Source: Aquimarina sp. MMG016
GTDB lineage: Bacteria > Bacteroidota > Bacteroidia > Flavobacteriales > Flavobacteriaceae
NCBI RefSeq assembly: GCF_018100805.1
Contig: NZ_JAGJEA010000004.1
Location: forward strand, 186,001-250,000
Direction of reading: 5' to 3'
DNA length: 64,000 nt
The notes under the pieces are model-generated. The model saw only the letters and a list, made by a program, of their open reading frames with translations. It was not told where the DNA came from and made no database searches. The first letter of the stretch is position 1. Each line of letters starts with the position of its first letter. Position numbers and translations under genes: made by a program. Positions 10,135-18,409 of the stretch are shown here, piece by piece.

Positions 10135-10851
10135 ATGAAAAAAATTATCATCATACTTACCATCATAGCCATATCAGGTTGTGCTGAACTTCAACAAGTA
10201 GTAGAAAGTCTTCCTCAACAAACCGGTAGTACAATCGGAATAAGCAATACAGATATTGCCAATGGTTTGAGGCAGGCATTAGATAAAGGGATTGATAAGC
10301 AGGTTACTAAACTTACTCAAAAAGACGGTTTTTACAGAAACGAATTGGTAAAAATCATACTTCCCGAAGAATTACGTAAAGTAGATAAGGCATTAAGAGA
10401 TGTTGGATTAGACAACTTAGCTGACGAAGGTCTTAAAGTAATGAATAGAGCTGCAGAAGATGCTGTAAAAGAAGCTACACCGATATTTGTTAATGCAGTA
10501 AAACAAATCACCTTTGCAGATGCTAAGCAAATCTTATTAGGTAATAATGATGCCGCTACACAATATTTACAAGGAAAAACCAATAATGCTCTTTATCAAA
10601 AATTTAATCCGGTAATCAAGAAATCTTTCTCAAAAGTAGGAGCAGATCAAATCTGGGCTAATATTATTAATAAATACAACGCTATACCTTTTACCAGCAA
10701 TGTTAATCCTGATCTTACAGATTATGTCACAGGAGAAGCGCTTAAAGGCGTATACAAGATGATTGCGGTCGAAGAAGGCGAAATCAGAACCAAATTAAGC
10801 TCCAGAACTACTGACTTATTGAGAAGAGTATTTGCACTTCAAGACAGATAA
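10135..10851 (+). CDS. DUF4197 domain lipoprotein
   Basis: This 238-residue protein starts with a lipoprotein signal ('IIIILTIIAISGC', Cys near 16) and continues as an all-helical DUF4197 domain. Typical blocks are 'IANGLRQALDKGIDKQV', 'LPEELRKVDKALRDVGL', 'AVKQITFADAKQILLGN' and 'ATQYLQGKTNNALYQKFNPVI'. The family is common in Bacteroidota and Proteobacteria; its function is unknown. It is divergent from the metallo-hydrolase gene (38 bp apart) and converges on the AraC-type regulator three bases later. Codon use and length are normal for the family. Confidence 0.9.
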   Translation: MKKIIIILTIIAISGCAELQQVVESLPQQTGSTIGISNTDIANGLRQALDKGIDKQVTKLTQKDGFYRNELVKIILPEELRKVDKALRDVGLDNLADEGLKVMNRAAEDAVKEATPIFVNAVKQITFADAKQILLGNNDAATQYLQGKTNNALYQKFNPVIKKSFSKVGADQIWANIINKYNAIPFTSNVNPDLTDYVTGEALKGVYKMIAVEEGEIRTKLSSRTTDLLRRVFALQDR

Positions 10852-10854
10852 TAG

Positions 10855-11970
10855 CTATTGAGGAGAATTTGATACTTCTTTAATATATGCTGTAGGGGTT
10901 TTTAAAGTTGCTTTTTTAAAGGCTCTATAAAAACTAGTCTTACTACTAAAGCCACATTCTTGTCCAATAGCTTGTACCGATAATTTCTCCAATGCTCCGG
11001 AACAGAGCATTTCTTTTGCTTTTTCTATACGATGATAATTGATCATTTCATAGAAATTGGTGTTCATTTCTTCATTCAAAACCTGTGATATATGGTGCGA
11101 AGGAATATTAATAGCACTTGCAACATCAGCTATTTTTAGGTTAGCATTCAGAAATGGCCGGTCGGTTTCAATATAAGTCTTAATTTCTTTTTGAATAGTT
11201 TTAGATTGAATCTTAGATAAGGGAGAGGTTTTATATTTCTTTCCCTCTAAAACCGGTAATACTTGTTTTATATCTACAATCCAATATCCTAAAAGTAATA
11301 TTGTTACCGACATTAAACTCGAAAGTATAATCTCTGAAGTTATTGCTGAAGCCCCTGTTAGCAAAAACCCTGTTTGTAATACGATTTCAAAAGCTGAAAG
11401 TATGATTAGAAGTAAACTGAATCGCTTCAGCAGTATACCATTTTTCCTATCTTTTTTATACAACAAAAACAAAGACACTAAAGAATACCCCAGCAGTAAT
11501 AACAAATGTAAACTGGACATAAACCAATTAGAAAATGATACTCCACTTTCTGGTAGAATATCATAGTAATATTTGATTATACTGAGTTTTTCTTCAGTCG
11601 TATCAAAATATCTGGGCAAATAATAGATAAACATGACTGTAAAGGGCAGGAAATGCAAATAATCGATTTTTGAAAGCTTAAAAGAAGGAACCCCATAACT
11701 CTTTATAAACAGATAAAAAGTAGTTCCCACTAAAAACAATAACGGATATCCGACTCCAAAAAGATGTGGCCATTGTTTAATAAGCTGAGTAGTAAACAAT
11801 AAATAAGTAACCAAGTGCTGAACCAAACCAAAAAGTGATACTGCCAAAAAATACCTGGAATACTTTAGTGATATACTCTTAAGAATTACCATAATAATAA
11901 AACATCCTAAAAGAATTACTCCACCGAGTAAAAAAGTAATGACAAATGCAAAAGGTTCAATACTGTTCAT
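10855..11970 (-). CDS. AraC-family regulator with membrane-spanning N-terminus
   Basis: Residues 1-225 of 371 contain seven hydrophobic segments and no periplasmic domain. Residues about 265-365 are an AraC-type DNA-binding domain: 'LKIADVASAINIPSHHISQVL' as the first helix-turn-helix and 'IGQECGFSSKTSFYRAFKKAT' as the second, with the closing 'TPTAYIK'. This membrane-plus-AraC layout is frequent in flavobacteria. The gene is divergent from the SRPBCC/VOC pair, separated by 145 bp, which makes that pair its most likely target (inference from position only). Confidence 0.88.
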   Translation of the reverse strand: MNSIEPFAFVITFLLGGVILLGCFIIMVILKSISLKYSRYFLAVSLFGLVQHLVTYLLFTTQLIKQWPHLFGVGYPLLFLVGTTFYLFIKSYGVPSFKLSKIDYLHFLPFTVMFIYYLPRYFDTTEEKLSIIKYYYDILPESGVSFSNWFMSSLHLLLLLGYSLVSLFLLYKKDRKNGILLKRFSLLLIILSAFEIVLQTGFLLTGASAITSEIILSSLMSVTILLLGYWIVDIKQVLPVLEGKKYKTSPLSKIQSKTIQKEIKTYIETDRPFLNANLKIADVASAINIPSHHISQVLNEEMNTNFYEMINYHRIEKAKEMLCSGALEKLSVQAIGQECGFSSKTSFYRAFKKATLKTPTAYIKEVSNSPQ

Positions 11971-12115
11971 AGCATAAAAATAGTACTCCTTAATTACATG
12001 GAAAAGTACTTAATTACACAATCCGTATGAAAAGAGTTTCAATTAATTGACAGCACCTTATTTCATTGGATTTCGAGGGATTTACGGGGTACTTTTACTT
12101 CAAAAATAAATAATT

Positions 12116-12673
12116 ATGGTACGTAAGATTTTAAAAGGAATTGCTCTTTTCTTGGTGCTGGATATTGTAATCATATTGATATATGGTTTTGTACAATACC
12201 CTAAAGCTAAAGGAGAGCAGCATTTTATTGCAGAACGAATTGTTAACGCTCCAAAGGACAAAGTTTGGAAAACGATCTCGGATGTTGGTAATTATCATAA
12301 GGTAACCGCTCCAAACATCGATCACGTGGAGATAGTAGAAGGAGAAGGTTTAGGAATGAAAAGAGTTTGTAGTGCTCCAGACGGTTCTAGCTGGGAAGAA
12401 ACCTGTACATTCTGGAAACCCGGAGAAGCTTACAAATTCGAGGTGAATACCCAAAGAGAAGATTATCCTTTTCCACTAAAATCTTTATCCGGGATCTGGA
12501 AGGTAGATTCTATAGCTCCTAACAAAACTAAATTATCTATGGATTTTGCTTATGAATTCAATAACCCTTTTCTGAGTGGTTATTTTTTATCTATGGGAAG
12601 TAAACAAGCAGAAGAAGACACCGAATTCTTATTAGACAACTGGCAGCGACTAGCCGAAAATAATAATAACTAA
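12116..12673 (+). CDS. SRPBCC (START-like) family protein with N-terminal membrane helix
   Basis: This 185-residue protein has one N-terminal hydrophobic helix (residues 5-27, an uncleaved anchor or signal). It continues as a polyketide-cyclase/START-like fold typical of SRPBCC proteins: 'AERIVNAPKDKVWKTISDVG' near 40, 'GEGLGMKRVC' near 75, 'WEETCTFWKPGEAYKFEV' near 92 and a long C-terminal helix. Members bind hydrophobic ligands; no specific substrate can be read here. It is the first gene of a two-gene unit with the VOC protein 12 bp downstream, and is divergent from the AraC-type regulator. Confidence 0.82.
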   Translation: MVRKILKGIALFLVLDIVIILIYGFVQYPKAKGEQHFIAERIVNAPKDKVWKTISDVGNYHKVTAPNIDHVEIVEGEGLGMKRVCSAPDGSSWEETCTFWKPGEAYKFEVNTQREDYPFPLKSLSGIWKVDSIAPNKTKLSMDFAYEFNNPFLSGYFLSMGSKQAEEDTEFLLDNWQRLAENNNN

Positions 12674-12685
12674 TATATATTAAAT

Positions 12686-13552
12686 ATGAAAACAAGTATT
12701 ATAAGCATTCTTTTCTTATTCAATACAACTATTGTTTTAAGTCAACAAAAAGTACCAGACTGGTTTCAAAAAAACATGGAACAATCTATTGGAATCTGGA
12801 TAACTAACAATACAAATTATAAAAGCAAGAATGAACCCTTTGATCAATATGGTATGGATTGGGAATGGGGAATTGGCAAACAAAGCATCAAAGGAACACT
12901 TTATGGATTAATCAATGGAAAAAAGCAAGGAGTTTTTTGGGAATTTCGTCAATATTGGGATTTTGAAAACAACCACGGTATTGTAGTACAATATGGATCT
13001 GATGGGACTATTGGCATCGGACCTATGACACAGAAAAATGATATAGAGACTAAATTGATCCAAGAATTTATTCCTCCAACAGGAGAAAAAAATACTCACG
13101 GACATCTCTCAACTCTTAATGACTCTGAACTTACTACAACTTCTTATGATATTGATACCAATGGAAACTGGAAAAAAAGAAGATCATATACTTGGCATCT
13201 AGTCGCATCTGACGAACAGAAACTCGGTACATTTTCTATATCATTGGCAGTAAAAAACATTAAAGCTTCTAAAGATTTCTATGAAAGCATAGGTTTTAAG
13301 ATAGTTGATGGAAATTTAGATCAAAATTGGGTTATTTTGAAGAATGGAACTTCTAAAATTGGATTATTCCAAGGTATGTTTACCAAAAATACAATGACTT
13401 TTAACCCTAAAAGTGTTCGGGAAATTCACAAAAAAGCAACTGAGTATAAGATTCCGGTTTTGTCAGTTAATGGTATGGATGAAAAGGAAGGGATTGCTTC
13501 ATTTATGATTACAGACCCCGATGGAAATCCAATATTATTTGATCAACATTAA
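12686..13552 (+). CDS. Secreted protein with C-terminal VOC (glyoxalase-like) domain
   Basis: Residues 1-19 of 288 form a signal peptide ending in LSQQ. Residues about 25-170 are a beta-rich region I cannot assign by name; it contains 'GIWITNNTNYKSKNEPFDQYG' and reads like a secreted lipid-binding or hydrolase-accessory fold. Residues about 183-288 are a VOC/glyoxalase domain ('SISLAVKNIKASKDFYESIGF', 'DPDGNPILFDQH'). The two-domain arrangement is seen in flavobacterial proteins annotated only as VOC family. It lies 12 bp downstream of the SRPBCC gene, so co-transcription is likely, and it is followed at once by a terminator. Confidence 0.75.
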   Translation: MKTSIISILFLFNTTIVLSQQKVPDWFQKNMEQSIGIWITNNTNYKSKNEPFDQYGMDWEWGIGKQSIKGTLYGLINGKKQGVFWEFRQYWDFENNHGIVVQYGSDGTIGIGPMTQKNDIETKLIQEFIPPTGEKNTHGHLSTLNDSELTTTSYDIDTNGNWKKRRSYTWHLVASDEQKLGTFSISLAVKNIKASKDFYESIGFKIVDGNLDQNWVILKNGTSKIGLFQGMFTKNTMTFNPKSVREIHKKATEYKIPVLSVNGMDEKEGIASFMITDPDGNPILFDQH

Positions 13553-13577
13553 AAAAGGGAGCCAATCGGCTCCTTTT
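13553..13577 (+). terminator. Rho-independent terminator of the SRPBCC-VOC operon
   Basis: Hairpin GGAGCC / GGCTCC with a four-base loop AATC, flanked by A5G and T4, starting directly after the VOC gene stop. Confidence 0.8.
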
Positions 13578-13664
13578 AATACTTTAGTACAACCTTAACT
13601 CCTAATTAAGAAACGTCTAATCCGTTTCTCTGTAATTTTGTATTTATATCGTAAAGGGATTATA

Positions 13665-13832
13665 ATGTTAGGTTGGTTAAAACATAAAACACAGCTTCAA
13701 AAATTAGAAGACAAGTATTGTAAGTTGATGAAAAACTCTTATCAAGTGGCCCTAAAGGATAAAGATAAAAGTGATGCTATTCATAAAAAAGCTAATCAAA
13801 TTCTTCATCAAATAAAAAAACTTCAGAATTAG
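13665..13832 (+). CDS. Lacal_2735 family small protein, 55 aa
   Basis: This is a short, lysine-rich, helical protein of the flavobacterium-specific Lacal_2735 family. It has the family opening 'MLGWLKHKTQLQKLEDKY' and the C-terminal heptad-like helix 'KANQILHQIKKLQN'. The ATG at 13665 gives the family N-terminus; the upstream in-frame TTG at 13638 lies inside a TAATTTTG -7-like box (13633-13640), so it is unlikely to be used. The function of the family is unknown. A decayed paralogue is found at 29183-29353. Its stop abuts the stop of the convergent BtuF-like gene. Confidence 0.85.
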   Translation: MLGWLKHKTQLQKLEDKYCKLMKNSYQVALKDKDKSDAIHKKANQILHQIKKLQN

Positions 13833-14618
13833 TCAATGTAGTGACCTAAAATAACCAAAAGCATCTGCTAGTCTAGATCCATACCAGGAAAAATATTCTC
13901 CGTCTACAAGTTTCACCTCTACGCTATTAGGAAGTAGCTTTTTGATTTCGATAATATGTTTTTCTGAAAAAGGAAATGGTTCTGAGGACAACAAAACCAT
14001 ATCCACATTATCCATGTGTAAAATTTCTTCTTCAGATATTTCAGGATAACGACTTCTATTTTTAAAAACATTCTCAAAACCGTTGATCTCTATCAAATGA
14101 TTTATAAATGTACTTCCTGCAACCACCATCCATGGTTTTCTCCACATAAAATAAGCTACACGTTTTTTAGGTATAGTATCAACAACACTTTGAAAAGAAG
14201 TTAGTTTTGATTTTATTTCAACAATTAAAGTCTTAGCAGTATTTCGAACATTAAAGATTTCTCCATATTGTCCAATCATTTCTATGGCATCTTCAATGGT
14301 AAAAATATCTGAAACATGAACAGGATACTTTGCACCTAATCTTTCTACTATTTCCTTAGTATTTTCTTCTTTATTACATAAAATGATATCTGGATTAAGT
14401 TTATCAATTTTATGGTAATGCACATCTTTAGTTCCCCCAACAATTGTTTTATGTTTTCTTAACTCGCTTGGATGTACACAGAACTTTGTAATTCCTACAA
14501 TTTTATCAATTAGACCTAAATGTACAAGTAGTTCTGTTTGAGACGGAACTAATGAAACAATACGTTTTGGAACGCTATTTAATTCAAAATTTTCTCCTAA
14601 TTGGTCTGTTATCCACAT
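13833..14618 (-). CDS. Helical-backbone metal receptor (BtuF-like binding protein)
   Basis: The 261 residues make up a periplasmic-binding fold of the BtuF/FhuD type: 'KRIVSLVPSQTELLVHLGL' at 18, 'VGITKFCVHP' at 42, 'VGGTKDVHYHKIDKLNPDIIL' at 60, 'FMWRKPWMVVAGSTFI' at 150. Homologues bind cobalamin or siderophore-type ligands for an ABC importer. There is no signal peptide or lipobox; the chain begins directly with 'MWITDQLGENFELN'. Many flavobacterial homologues share this, so whether it acts outside the cytoplasm is open. No permease or ATPase gene is adjacent. A B12 link would suit the cobalamin-dependent mutase nearby, but that is inference. Confidence 0.82.
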   Translation of the reverse strand: MWITDQLGENFELNSVPKRIVSLVPSQTELLVHLGLIDKIVGITKFCVHPSELRKHKTIVGGTKDVHYHKIDKLNPDIILCNKEENTKEIVERLGAKYPVHVSDIFTIEDAIEMIGQYGEIFNVRNTAKTLIVEIKSKLTSFQSVVDTIPKKRVAYFMWRKPWMVVAGSTFINHLIEINGFENVFKNRSRYPEISEEEILHMDNVDMVLLSSEPFPFSEKHIIEIKKLLPNSVEVKLVDGEYFSWYGSRLADAFGYFRSLH

Positions 14619-14757
14619 ATTCAGAGTATAATCTATTATTTACAAGTAAAATACAAGGCTTAACAAAATCATAAATCCTTAAAAATTAAGTATTTATAAT
14701 AGGATTTTCTGTTAAAAAAACCTATATTACAGATATATAATTTAAAAATTTAGGGCT

Positions 14758-14874
14758 ATGAATTCAATTTTACTAAACGTTATTGTTTATGGTTTAATCG
14801 CATTTTTTGTAAGTTGTATTGCATATGGTTTATATGGATATGCAAGACAAGTTTTTAACGCAAATAGAAGATAA
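14758..14874 (+). CDS. Small membrane protein, 38 aa
   Basis: A short frame in the gap between the BtuF-like gene and pyrF: ATG at 14758, TAA at 14872-14874. It encodes 38 residues with one hydrophobic helix ('IVYGLIAFFVSCIAYGLYGY') and a basic tail 'ARQVFNANRR', a positive-inside single-span layout. A strong terminator begins 17 bp after the stop, and about 130 bp of AT-rich leader precedes it, so it looks like a stand-alone transcript. I do not recognise a family. It is too short for standard gene callers. Confidence 0.5.
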   Translation: MNSILLNVIVYGLIAFFVSCIAYGLYGYARQVFNANRR

Positions 14875-14890
14875 TTCTATTCTTTGTAGG

Positions 14891-14930
14891 AAAAATGAGC
14901 ATTTCTAAATGAAATGCTCATTTTTTATTT
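14891..14930 (+). terminator. Bidirectional terminator
   Basis: Perfect 15-bp stem (AAATGAGCATTTC / GAAATGCTCATTT with extra A-T pairs), five-base loop, then T-rich on the plus strand and A-rich before it. It ends the 38-residue gene and, on the other strand, pyrF, whose stop codon it overlaps. Confidence 0.85.
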
Positions 14931-15746
14931 CTTTTCTTCCAAGATCTTCTTCATATCAATCTGAAGTTCTAACGCTTTTTTAGCTGCTGCTTTATCATAA
15001 TTTTCATCATTAGATGCATAAATAATTCCTCTGGACGAGTTGATCAATAATCCCACCTGATTGTTTAGTCCATACTTACATACTTCTTGTAAGTTTCCAC
15101 CTTGTGCTCCAACACCCGGAACCAATAAAAAACTATCCGGAATAATCTTTCTGATATCAGCCAAATATTCTGCTTTTGTGGCTCCAACAACATACATTAG
15201 ATTTTCAGCATTTTTATAAGATTTTGACACTTCAAGCACTTGTTTATACAATTCTTTTCCTTCTACATCCTTAGTCTGAAAATCAAAAGCTCCCTGATTA
15301 GAAGTCAATGCCAAAAGTATTGTATGTTTATTTTCAAAAGCCAAAAAAGGCTCTACCGAGTCCTTACCCATATATGGGGCAATCGTAACAGAATCAAATT
15401 CCAGATCTTCAAAAAAAGCTTTAGCATACATCGTACTGGTATTGCCAATATCTCCACGTTTAGCATCAGCAATGGTAAATACTTCAGGATAATTGGTATT
15501 TAGATAGTTGATAGTTTTTTCTAAAGACTTCCAGCCTTTCAATCCATAGGCCTCATAAAACGCAGTATTCGGTTTATACGCAACTGCCAGATGATGAGTA
15601 GCATCAATTATTGCTCTATTAAATTCAAAAATAGGGTCTTCTTCTTCTAATAAATGCTCCGGGATTTTATTAAGATCTACATCTAATCCTATGCACAAAA
15701 AAGAATTCTTTTTATATATCTGCGCTACCAGCTCTTGAGTTGTCAT
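14925..15746 (-). CDS. pyrF: Orotidine 5'-phosphate decarboxylase
   Basis: Final step of UMP synthesis: decarboxylation of orotidine monophosphate. The 273-residue length and motifs fit the longer PyrF subfamily: '[17 protein letters not shown]' near 16, '[18 protein letters not shown]' near 54, the catalytic '[19 protein letters not shown]' near 92 with Lys and Asp residues in place, '[12 protein letters not shown]' near 147 and '[15 protein letters not shown]' near 208 for phosphate binding. It lies 31 bp downstream of the AlaDH/PNT-type gene on the same strand, so the two may be co-transcribed. Confidence 0.96.
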   Translation of the reverse strand: MTTQELVAQIYKKNSFLCIGLDVDLNKIPEHLLEEEDPIFEFNRAIIDATHHLAVAYKPNTAFYEAYGLKGWKSLEKTINYLNTNYPEVFTIADAKRGDIGNTSTMYAKAFFEDLEFDSVTIAPYMGKDSVEPFLAFENKHTILLALTSNQGAFDFQTKDVEGKELYKQVLEVSKSYKNAENLMYVVGATKAEYLADIRKIIPDSFLLVPGVGAQGGNLQEVCKYGLNNQVGLLINSSRGIIYASNDENYDKAAAKKALELQIDMKKILEEKK

Positions 15747-15777
15747 ACTGTTTTAATACAATTTTATTTAATAGAAA

Positions 15778-16986
15778 TTATTCTTTTCCATCTACATAAT
15801 CCTTGAGATACTTATACCTTTCTGTGAGTTTGCCATTCTGAGTCATTCTTCCACGATCCAATACTCCATCTGCATCATTATTAAAAAATGCAGGTATCAC
15901 ATGTTCCAAAAACATCTCTCCAAAACCTTCACTTGCATCTCTAGGCAATTCACAAGGTAAATTATCAACTGCCATAACCACAATTGCCTCAGGATCCATA
16001 TAATCCACTTCCTCTTCTCTATCCGGATGATATCCATAAATTGGATCAGCAATAGTAGAAGGCCTGATTGTGGTTGCTACCGGACCATCAATATCACAAG
16101 AAATATCTGCTACTACCATAATCTTAAAATCTTCGGACTTAGCATCTTCTCTCGTGTAAAGAAAAGGGGCTCCATCTCCAAAAAAATGACCAGCAATATA
16201 CATATCACTTACTTTGGCAAATCTCATAAAATCACTAACATACTCCTGTGGATTCGTATAAAAATCATTTTTATCTTTTACGATATCATCACTACGCTTA
16301 TTATAATCCAAAACATCAATCTGTACATAAACCGGCTCATCAAAAGTCTGATTTAGATATGCATCTACTCCTACTTCTTTGATCTTCATAGCATCCAAAA
16401 TTTCTTTGGCGCCTCCTCCTACCTTACCTTTTCCTGTCAATACGATCTTTATATTCGGTAACTCAATTTGAGTCAACTCTGATTCCAGTGCTTTTTGATC
16501 TGATAATGTTTCTGCCTTAGGAAGTTCGAAACCTCCCGTTCTTAGCCCTAACGCTCTAAAACCATTATACGCACCAACGATACCAGCATATCTTCCAAAA
16601 CCAATTAGTCTAAACCCATGCTTACCTATAATTACTTCGTGATCATATAGCTCTATGTTTTTCTCTAAAACAACTTTCAACAAGTCTCGATTATAAGGTT
16701 GTTTTTTGATGGTATGTGAAAAGAAAAAATACTTTTTATTAGGTATTAATTCTGATATCGGCACTTCTTTTACCCCTAGTAATACATCAGCATCTGATAT
16801 ATTGTCAGTAACTGCAAATCCAGCCTTTTCGTACTCCTCATCATGAAAAACCCGAATATCTGAGTTTTCTACTATAAATGAAGCTTCTGGAAACATTGAT
16901 TTTGCCTTTTTAAGACCTTCAGGAGAGAAAACAACGCGACGATCTGGCGGATTTTTGCGTTCTTTGATAATACCGAACTTCGTCAT
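15778..16986 (-). CDS. NAD(P)-dependent oxidoreductase with AlaDH/PNT N-terminal domain
   Basis: Residues 3-135 of about 402 resemble the alanine dehydrogenase/pyridine nucleotide transhydrogenase N-terminal domain ('FGIIKERKNPPDRRVVFSPE', 'DADVLLGVKEVP', 'YFFFSHTIKKQPYN'). A Rossmann region follows with 'VLTGKGKVGGGAKEIL'. The gap between domains and the C-terminal 'DISCDIDGPVATTIRPST' are as in proteins related to lysine-forming saccharopine dehydrogenase. The exact substrate cannot be fixed from sequence. I start at ATG 16986 (MTKFGIIKERK); the longer frame to 17058 adds 24 hydrophobic residues that the family lacks and that run into the tmRNA leader. Confidence 0.78.
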   Translation of the reverse strand: MTKFGIIKERKNPPDRRVVFSPEGLKKAKSMFPEASFIVENSDIRVFHDEEYEKAGFAVTDNISDADVLLGVKEVPISELIPNKKYFFFSHTIKKQPYNRDLLKVVLEKNIELYDHEVIIGKHGFRLIGFGRYAGIVGAYNGFRALGLRTGGFELPKAETLSDQKALESELTQIELPNIKIVLTGKGKVGGGAKEILDAMKIKEVGVDAYLNQTFDEPVYVQIDVLDYNKRSDDIVKDKNDFYTNPQEYVSDFMRFAKVSDMYIAGHFFGDGAPFLYTREDAKSEDFKIMVVADISCDIDGPVATTIRPSTIADPIYGYHPDREEEVDYMDPEAIVVMAVDNLPCELPRDASEGFGEMFLEHVIPAFFNNDADGVLDRGRMTQNGKLTERYKYLKDYVDGKE

Positions 16987-17142
16987 AAGGTTTTGGTATA
17001 TATTTTGTTGATTTAAAATTGCGGCTAAAGATATGACAATTATAGCTATCTTTGCCAACCATTTCAGGTTTCTGGTTCCAAGTTTTGGGTTTCAGGTTAG
17101 TGTAACTTTTAAACTATATACCACAAACTATCAATTAAATTC

Positions 17143-17541
17143 GGGGTCGACTGGTTTTGACAGCGAGATTAATAGGATGGTAAGCACGTCGAGCTATGAG
17201 ATTAATGCTCGTTAATATCTATTTCACTTTTTTAAACGGCGAGAATAACTACGCCCTAGCTGCATAATCTGAATTTATAGTAGGATAATGCCTCGGTCCG
17301 CAAGGCGGACAAGCAGGATACCTCTCAAGAGCCTTGGTTTACGGCGATTGATTATGAGGTATCGTAAAAGTAAACCTAGAAATTATAGGATCTTGATATA
17401 ATTTCGAAACTTAATTAAGAATAAGCGATAGGTTGGCGGTTTTTGGTCTTTCTTATCGACGAAAATTAAACAAAAACTAAACGTGTAGAAAGCTGTTGTA
17501 TTACTTGTTTGGACGAGGGTTCGAATCCCTCCGACTCCACT
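17143..17541 (+). ncRNA. ssrA: Transfer-messenger RNA (tmRNA)
   Basis: tmRNA rescues stalled ribosomes and tags the nascent chain. The 5' end GGGGTCGACTGGTTTTGACAG pairs with the 3' end CGACTCC (17532-17538) to form the acceptor stem, with one G-T pair. The T-arm GGTTCGAATCCC lies just upstream of it. The resume frame reads GGC GAG AAT AAC TAC GCC CTA GCT GCA TAA, giving the tag GENNYALAA at 17238-17267, which matches the Bacteroidota tag type. Pseudoknot-forming segments (for example CGGTCCGCAAGGCGGAC) follow. CCA is not encoded. Any protein frames across this region are spurious. A terminator starts three bases later. Confidence 0.95.
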
Positions 17542-17543
17542 GC

Positions 17544-17567
17544 AATCCTGCCAAATGGCAGGATTTT
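17544..17567 (+). terminator. Terminator of ssrA
   Basis: Hairpin AATCCTGCC / GGCAGGATT with loop AAAT, then TTT, directly after the tmRNA 3' end. Confidence 0.85.
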
Positions 17568-17727
17568 GTGTATCCGGGGGATTCGGTCAACGCACCACCT
17601 GGCTCTTAAGCTAAAAATGGCAATAGTTAGCACCAATACTGAACAACAAACATTGACAATAAAAAAAAGAATTTTCATTCAAATGATATTCACTTTATTT
17701 TTTTCAAACAACAGATACTGAAATTTT

Positions 17728-18126
17728 TCACAAACTCTCCCACATCTTATCAGCATTTAATCTAAAACTACCTAAATATTTAAAACTACATTCTGAAGGA
17801 GATATAATAGACAAAAAAGGTTCTTCTTTTTTATTTTTATACAAGTAATATACCTCACCAACAATTGGTTCAAAATTAAACTTAGCATTGTATACTAGAT
17901 TATTATATTCAAATTGCTCCATTAAAGCATCATATTCTGCTTTAAGTTCATCATATTTTGCTTTTACCTGTTTATTGACCTTATGGATATTAGTATTTTT
18001 CCAAGCTATAGTATCTTTAGTAGTGATTACAGGAGCACCTACACTGGTGGCATATGGTTTTAAAGCAGCATCATAACGTTTTTCTTTTTCATTATACACC
18101 ACATTATCAGGTTTTTTATTTTGCAT
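17728..18126 (-). CDS. DUF2452 domain protein
   Basis: This 132-residue soluble protein carries the DUF2452 pattern: 'KPDNVVYNEKEKRYDAALKPYA' opening, 'TSVGAPVI' near 27, 'HKVNKQVKAKYDELKAEYD' as a coiled-coil helix, and 'FNFEPIVGEVYYLYKNK' near 86. The family is frequent in flavobacteria and has no established function. It is the last gene of the photolyase operon, three bases downstream of the TIGR03643 gene, suggesting a link to that unit by position. Confidence 0.88.
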   Translation of the reverse strand: MQNKKPDNVVYNEKEKRYDAALKPYATSVGAPVITTKDTIAWKNTNIHKVNKQVKAKYDELKAEYDALMEQFEYNNLVYNAKFNFEPIVGEVYYLYKNKKEEPFLSIISPSECSFKYLGSFRLNADKMWESL

Positions 18127-18129
18127 CGG

Positions 18130-18408
18130 TTATCGTTTTGAGATTTTATTATGAGTGATTTGCCGTTGACGAGAGCACTTAAATCTTCCATCTTCAAACA
18201 CTCGCCTCTTAAGATGTTTAGTTTTTCTGCCTTGAACACGTTTCCGCCACATTTTAAAACTTGAAGGCCTCATTTCACGACGCATAAGCTCAATAACTTC
18301 TTGTTCTTTTAATCCGAATTGTATTAAAATTGCATCAAAAGGAGTCCTGTCTTCCCAGGCCATTTCAATAATTCTGTCAATATTCCGTATTGATAATTCT
18401 TTCTTCAT
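18130..18408 (-). CDS. TIGR03643 family protein
   Basis: This 92-residue basic protein matches TIGR03643: 'IDRIIEMAWEDRTPFDAI', 'FGLKEQEVIELMRREM', 'SSFKMWRKRVQGRKTKHLKR'. The first part reads like a small helix-turn-helix and the tail is strongly basic, so nucleic-acid binding is plausible but unproven. In many bacteria the family sits beside cryptochrome/photolyase genes, as here, where its ATG comes one base before the stop codon of the upstream photolyase. Function unknown. Confidence 0.88.
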   Translation of the reverse strand: MKKELSIRNIDRIIEMAWEDRTPFDAILIQFGLKEQEVIELMRREMRPSSFKMWRKRVQGRKTKHLKRRVFEDGRFKCSRQRQITHNKISKR

Positions 18409-18409
18409 C

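Noticed and set aside
17060..17100. Imperfect TTTCAGG/TTTCTGG repeats upstream of the tmRNA
   Set aside because: Looks like a low-complexity spacer seen in many flavobacterial genomes; no regular period or dyad to support a function.
17466..17721. Two 70-residue frames across the tmRNA 3' end, and a tRNA-like T-arm that could be called a tRNA
   Set aside because: The region folds as the tmRNA 3' end and its terminator; the T-arm and acceptor strand pair with the 5' end of the tmRNA at 17143, not with a local partner.
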